Source of the DNA: Chryseobacterium daeguense DSM 19388
Lineage (GTDB): Bacteria; Bacteroidota; Bacteroidia; Flavobacteriales; Weeksellaceae
Length of the DNA: 64,000 nucleotides
Direction: 5' to 3'
Assembly (NCBI RefSeq): GCF_000430825.1
Contig: NZ_AUMT01000008.1
Span: 158,047 to 222,046 of the forward strand
Program-made: the position numbers and the translations under genes
Notes under the pieces: model-generated
Databases searched by the model: none
Told to the model about the DNA's origin: nothing
What the model saw: the letters and a program-made list of their open reading frames with translations, nothing else
Shown: in pieces, positions 61,263 through 64,000 of the stretch
Position numbering within the stretch: the stretch's first letter is position 1
Layout of the letters: the number at the start of each line of letters is the position of its first letter

Positions 61263-62891
61263 ATGGACATTGAATTCAACAAACGAGAAGATCAAAACAG
61301 ATTAAAATTATCAGAAATAAATAGACTACTTGCCGAAATAAAAAAAGGAGGCGGAGAAAAAAGACTTCAGAAGCTTCGTGACGAGGGAAAAATGACAGCA
61401 AGAGAAAGAATTGAATATCTTCTCGATAAAGGTTCGGAATCCATAGAAATCGGTGCTTTTGCAGGCTTCGAAATGTATGAGGAACATGGAGGCTGCCCAA
61501 GCGGAGGCGTTGTTGTAGTAATGGGATACGTTTCCGGAAGACAATGTCTTGTGGTAGCAAATGACGCTTCAGTAAAGGCCGGAGCATGGTTTCCGATCAC
61601 AGGTAAGAAAAACCTGAGAGCTCAGGAAATTGCAATGGAAAACAAGCTTCCTATTATTTATCTTGTAGATTCCGCAGGCGTTTATCTGCCAATGCAGGAT
61701 GAAATTTTCCCGGATAAAGAGCACTTCGGGAGAATCTTTAGAAATAATGCCAAGATGAGCTCTATGGGAATCATACAGATTTCTGCTGTAATGGGCAGTT
61801 GCGTTGCCGGTGGTGCCTATCTTCCAATTATGAGTGATGAAGCTATGATTGTGGATGGTACCGGTTCTATTTTCCTTGCCGGAAGCTACCTTGTAAAAGC
61901 AGCCATCGGAGAAAGTATCGATAATGAAACATTAGGTGGCGCTACCACCCATTGTTCAATCTCAGGAGTTACAGATTATAAAGCAAAAGATGACAAAGAT
62001 GCTTTAGACAGGATTAAAAATATTATGAAGTCCATCGGAAGTACCGAAAAAGCGGGTTTCGACAGGATTGAAAGCTTTCCTCCTAAAGTGAAGTCAGAAG
62101 ATATTTTCGGCATCATGCCTGTTTCCCGCACCGAACAATACGATACTTATGAAATTATAAAATGTCTTGTCGATAATTCGGAATATGAAGAATACAAACC
62201 AGATTATGGCAAAAGTATTATTTGTGCCACAGCAAGAATCGACGGCTGGTCGGTAGGAATTGTTGCCAATCAGAGAAAGCTGGTAAAAAGCGGTAAAGGA
62301 GAAATGCAGTTCGGAGGAGTAATTTATTCTGATTCAGCGGATAAAGCTACAAGATTCATTGCCAATTGTAATCAGAGGAAAATTCCTTTAGTTTTCTTAC
62401 AGGATGTGACAGGATTTATGGTTGGTTCAAAATCAGAGCATGGCGGAATCATCAAAGACGGCGCAAAAATGGTAAATGCAGTTTCCAACTCTGTTGTTCC
62501 GAAATTCACCATCATTACAGGAAATTCGTATGGCGCAGGAAATTATGCAATGTGCGGAAAAGCTTATGATCCGAGGTTAATTGTAGCTTGGCCATGGGCA
62601 GATTTAGCAGTAATGGGAGGATCACAGGCAGCGAAAGTTTTAGCTCAAATTCAGGAATTTACTTTAAAAAAACAAGGAAAACAAATTTCTGAAGAGGAAC
62701 ATAACGAAATATTGGATACAATTTCAAAAAGATATCAAAAACAGACAGAAGCTACTTATGCAGCTGCCAGATTATGGACAGATGCTATCATAAACCCTGT
62801 AGATACCAGAAAATGGATTTCAATGGGAATTGAAGCTGCTAATCACTCGCCTATTACTGAGAAATTTAATTTGGGAGTAATTCAGGTTTAA
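61263..62891 (+). CDS. Acyl-CoA carboxylase beta (carboxyltransferase) subunit
   Basis: The biotin-dependent carboxyltransferase subunit of a propionyl-CoA or methylcrotonyl-CoA carboxylase type enzyme, 542 residues. It transfers CO2 from carboxybiotin to an acyl-CoA. Landmarks are DEGKMTARERIEYLLDKGSE, GVVVVMGYVSGRQCLVVAND, GSCVAGGAYLPIMSDEA and GNSYGAGNYAMCGKAYDP, which form the two oxyanion-hole sites. No biotin carboxylase (alpha) or biotin carrier gene is in the window, so the partner is encoded elsewhere. Substrate is left open; methylcrotonyl-CoA is the more likely from general similarity. Confidence 0.92.
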   Translation: MDIEFNKREDQNRLKLSEINRLLAEIKKGGGEKRLQKLRDEGKMTARERIEYLLDKGSESIEIGAFAGFEMYEEHGGCPSGGVVVVMGYVSGRQCLVVANDASVKAGAWFPITGKKNLRAQEIAMENKLPIIYLVDSAGVYLPMQDEIFPDKEHFGRIFRNNAKMSSMGIIQISAVMGSCVAGGAYLPIMSDEAMIVDGTGSIFLAGSYLVKAAIGESIDNETLGGATTHCSISGVTDYKAKDDKDALDRIKNIMKSIGSTEKAGFDRIESFPPKVKSEDIFGIMPVSRTEQYDTYEIIKCLVDNSEYEEYKPDYGKSIICATARIDGWSVGIVANQRKLVKSGKGEMQFGGVIYSDSADKATRFIANCNQRKIPLVFLQDVTGFMVGSKSEHGGIIKDGAKMVNAVSNSVVPKFTIITGNSYGAGNYAMCGKAYDPRLIVAWPWADLAVMGGSQAAKVLAQIQEFTLKKQGKQISEEEHNEILDTISKRYQKQTEATYAAARLWTDAIINPVDTRKWISMGIEAANHSPITEKFNLGVIQV

Positions 62892-62914
62892 ACTTAACTT
62901 TTAAATAACCTATA

Positions 62915-62946
62915 TGGCCTTACTTTTGTGAGGCTTTTTTTATTTT
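62915..62946 (+). terminator. Terminator of the carboxylase gene
   Basis: The stem gcctta-cttttg-tgaggc (one G-T pair) is followed by a T-run. Confidence 0.7.
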
Positions 62947-62959
62947 TAAAATATTAGTG

Positions 62960-62967
62960 TAAATTTG
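62960..62967 (+). promoter_or_regulatory. Promoter -7 element for the VanZ gene
   Basis: TAAATTTG overlaps a possible TTG start at 62965 and so supports the ATG at 63019. Confidence 0.6.
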
Positions 62968-63018
62968 TCTCACAGGATCATCACTAATAACACTACAAAC
63001 TCTTTTAAAACACACAGT

Positions 63019-63459
63019 ATGAAAAGATATTTTGTAGCATTTATAATAGTTTACGGCATTCTGCTATTATATATGATGTTTTTTGGATCTGGAAGACATT
63101 TATCTGGTATAGGCTATTTACAAACGGTTCCTTTTAATACTATTCATTTATTCTTTGCCGATACAACTCTACATAATGAAATTTTCTTAATTAATATTAT
63201 AGGAAATATACTCATATTTCTTCCTTTCGGTTGGTTAGGTTTAGCAGTAAAAATATTTAATAGATTTATCCCTCTCACCTTATTTTTTATTTGCTGCATT
63301 TCATTTATAGAATTAATGCAGTTTGTTACCGGTTTAGGCGTAGCTGATATCGATGATGTATTTTTAAATACAATTGGAATGTTAATCGGCTTTTTAACAT
63401 ACAGACTCACAGTGAAAATGAATATTGCCAATATTAAATCTTATTTTGATACTAAATAG
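63019..63459 (+). CDS. VanZ-like family membrane protein
   Basis: A 146-residue protein with four predicted membrane helices (YFVAFIIVYGILLLYMMFF first, then IIGNILIFLPFGWLGLAV). The VanZ signature lies in SFIELMQFVTGLGVADIDDV, followed by LNTIGMLIGFLTYRL. VanZ of enterococci gives low-level teicoplanin resistance; most homologues, including those in Bacteroidota, have unknown roles. It is a single gene with its own promoter. Confidence 0.88.
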   Translation: MKRYFVAFIIVYGILLLYMMFFGSGRHLSGIGYLQTVPFNTIHLFFADTTLHNEIFLINIIGNILIFLPFGWLGLAVKIFNRFIPLTLFFICCISFIELMQFVTGLGVADIDDVFLNTIGMLIGFLTYRLTVKMNIANIKSYFDTK

Positions 63460-63730
63460 ACTTATTAAAAGGTAAGATATTATTGTTTCCTTCAGAAATT
63501 ATTTTTCTAATTCTTAACAGATCGCCCCTACAGGACTCCTATATAAAAATAAGACATTACTTTAAGCTATTAACAGGTCACCCCTACGGGGCTCCTGGTT
63601 TAAAGCTGATCTATGAATGCTATGAACAGACAGCTCCTACGAAACTTCCAGCTTCTGTCATTTGGTATCTGGTATCTGGTATCTGGTATCTGGTATCTGT
63701 CAAAAATAATTGGGATTGGGTATAAAACAA
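63460..63730. repeat. Repeat-rich spacer next to the rRNA operon
   Basis: There is no gene here. Three related words appear: acagatcgcccctacaggac (63519-63538), acaggtcacccctacggggc (63571-63590) and acagacagctcctacgaaac (63627-63646), about 52-56 nt apart. Five tandem copies of GGTATCT follow at 63664-63698. The words atacctacttcctgatacct at 63942-63961, on the far side of the 5S gene, are a loose inverse of the tandem array. Confidence 0.6.
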
Positions 63731-63764
63731 AAAAGTCTCATACATTCATTTGTATGAGACTTTT
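63731..63764 (-). terminator. Terminator of the rRNA operon
   Basis: The strong 13-bp stem aaagtctcataca ... tgtatgagacttt lies just past the 5S gene, followed on the minus strand by ttttttgtttta. Confidence 0.92.
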
Positions 63765-63773
63765 AATAAAAAA

Positions 63774-63878
<105 letters not shown>

Positions 63879-63899
63879 TAAAGGTTGTATATAAGGTTC

Positions 63900-63963
63900 G
63901 AGGGTTTAGGAGTTAGGGCTTAGCTTTAAGCTAAATCCTGATACCTACTTCCTGATACCTGTT
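63900..63963. repeat. Low-complexity tract in the 23S-5S spacer
   Basis: The words agggtttaggagttagggct and taaatcctgatacctactt resemble the tract at 24265-24345. No tRNA was seen. Confidence 0.4.
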
Positions 63964-64000
63964 TTATCGGTAAATTTCATCACAAAGGCAAAACCAGTTT

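Overview
The window looks like chromosomal DNA of a Chryseobacterium-like member of the Flavobacteriia (Bacteroidota). The evidence is low GC, Bacteroidetes-type promoter cores (TAnnTTTG), and few strong Shine-Dalgarno sites. It is supported by family content: a short NuoG, PorP/SprF and PorV/PorQ proteins, DUF5606, DUF3822, a PASTA-RluD-Ddl cluster, an HD-PycTM protein and many lipoproteins with a Cys lipobox. No phage, IS element, CRISPR array or tRNA was seen. The species assignment is inference.

Layout. (1) 1-8.9 kb: tail of a beta-barrel-like protein, then the complex I genes nuoG-H-I-J-K-L-M-N, ending in a terminator. (2) 9-17.3 kb: a GAF-domain protein, an HD domain fused to a Pycsar-type membrane effector, a 1238-residue metallophosphoesterase/outer-membrane protein, and a beta-propeller lipoprotein. 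(3) 17.4-26 kb: housekeeping genes (mazG, DUF5606, def-ruvX, a SixA-like phosphatase, a YfcE-like phosphoesterase, an Smr protein, DUF3822-rsmD) with two decayed genes: a serine hydrolase with one stop and one frameshift, and an HxlR repressor with an internal deletion, divergent from a nitroreductase. (4) 26-35.7 kb: murI, hemW, porP/sprF-like, the wall cluster PASTA-rluD / ddl, coaD, a four-helix-bundle (IVP/S23) gene framed by a 25-nt inverted repeat, a TRIC-type channel, folA. (5) 35.7-49 kb: lemA-TPM-TPM, a Kef-type K+/H+ antiporter with its flavodoxin-like partner, a DUF2807 lipoprotein, M3 and S9 peptidases, YchJ, an SlyD-like FKBP, an LLM oxidoreductase. (6) 48.8-57.4 kb: YceI, a DOPA-dioxygenase-like protein, a cystatin-like protein, an S8 protease lipoprotein, GNAT, hutH, a secreted unknown, uvrC. 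(7) 57.4-64 kb: an operon EamA / PorV-like / two secreted unknowns, a biotin-dependent carboxylase beta subunit, VanZ, and the 5S rRNA that ends an rRNA operon entering from the right.

The most distinctive non-coding content is several families of dispersed intergenic palindromes and low-complexity inverted tracts, some of which recur inside the window. One of these tracts frames the four-helix-bundle gene as a possible small cassette. Other points of interest are the HD-PycTM fusion, the cystatin-like protein, the kinase-like motif inside the large phosphoesterase, two symmetrical overlapping divergent promoters at about 25.3 kb, and a terminator with a tiny upstream ORF ahead of the EamA/PorV-like operon.
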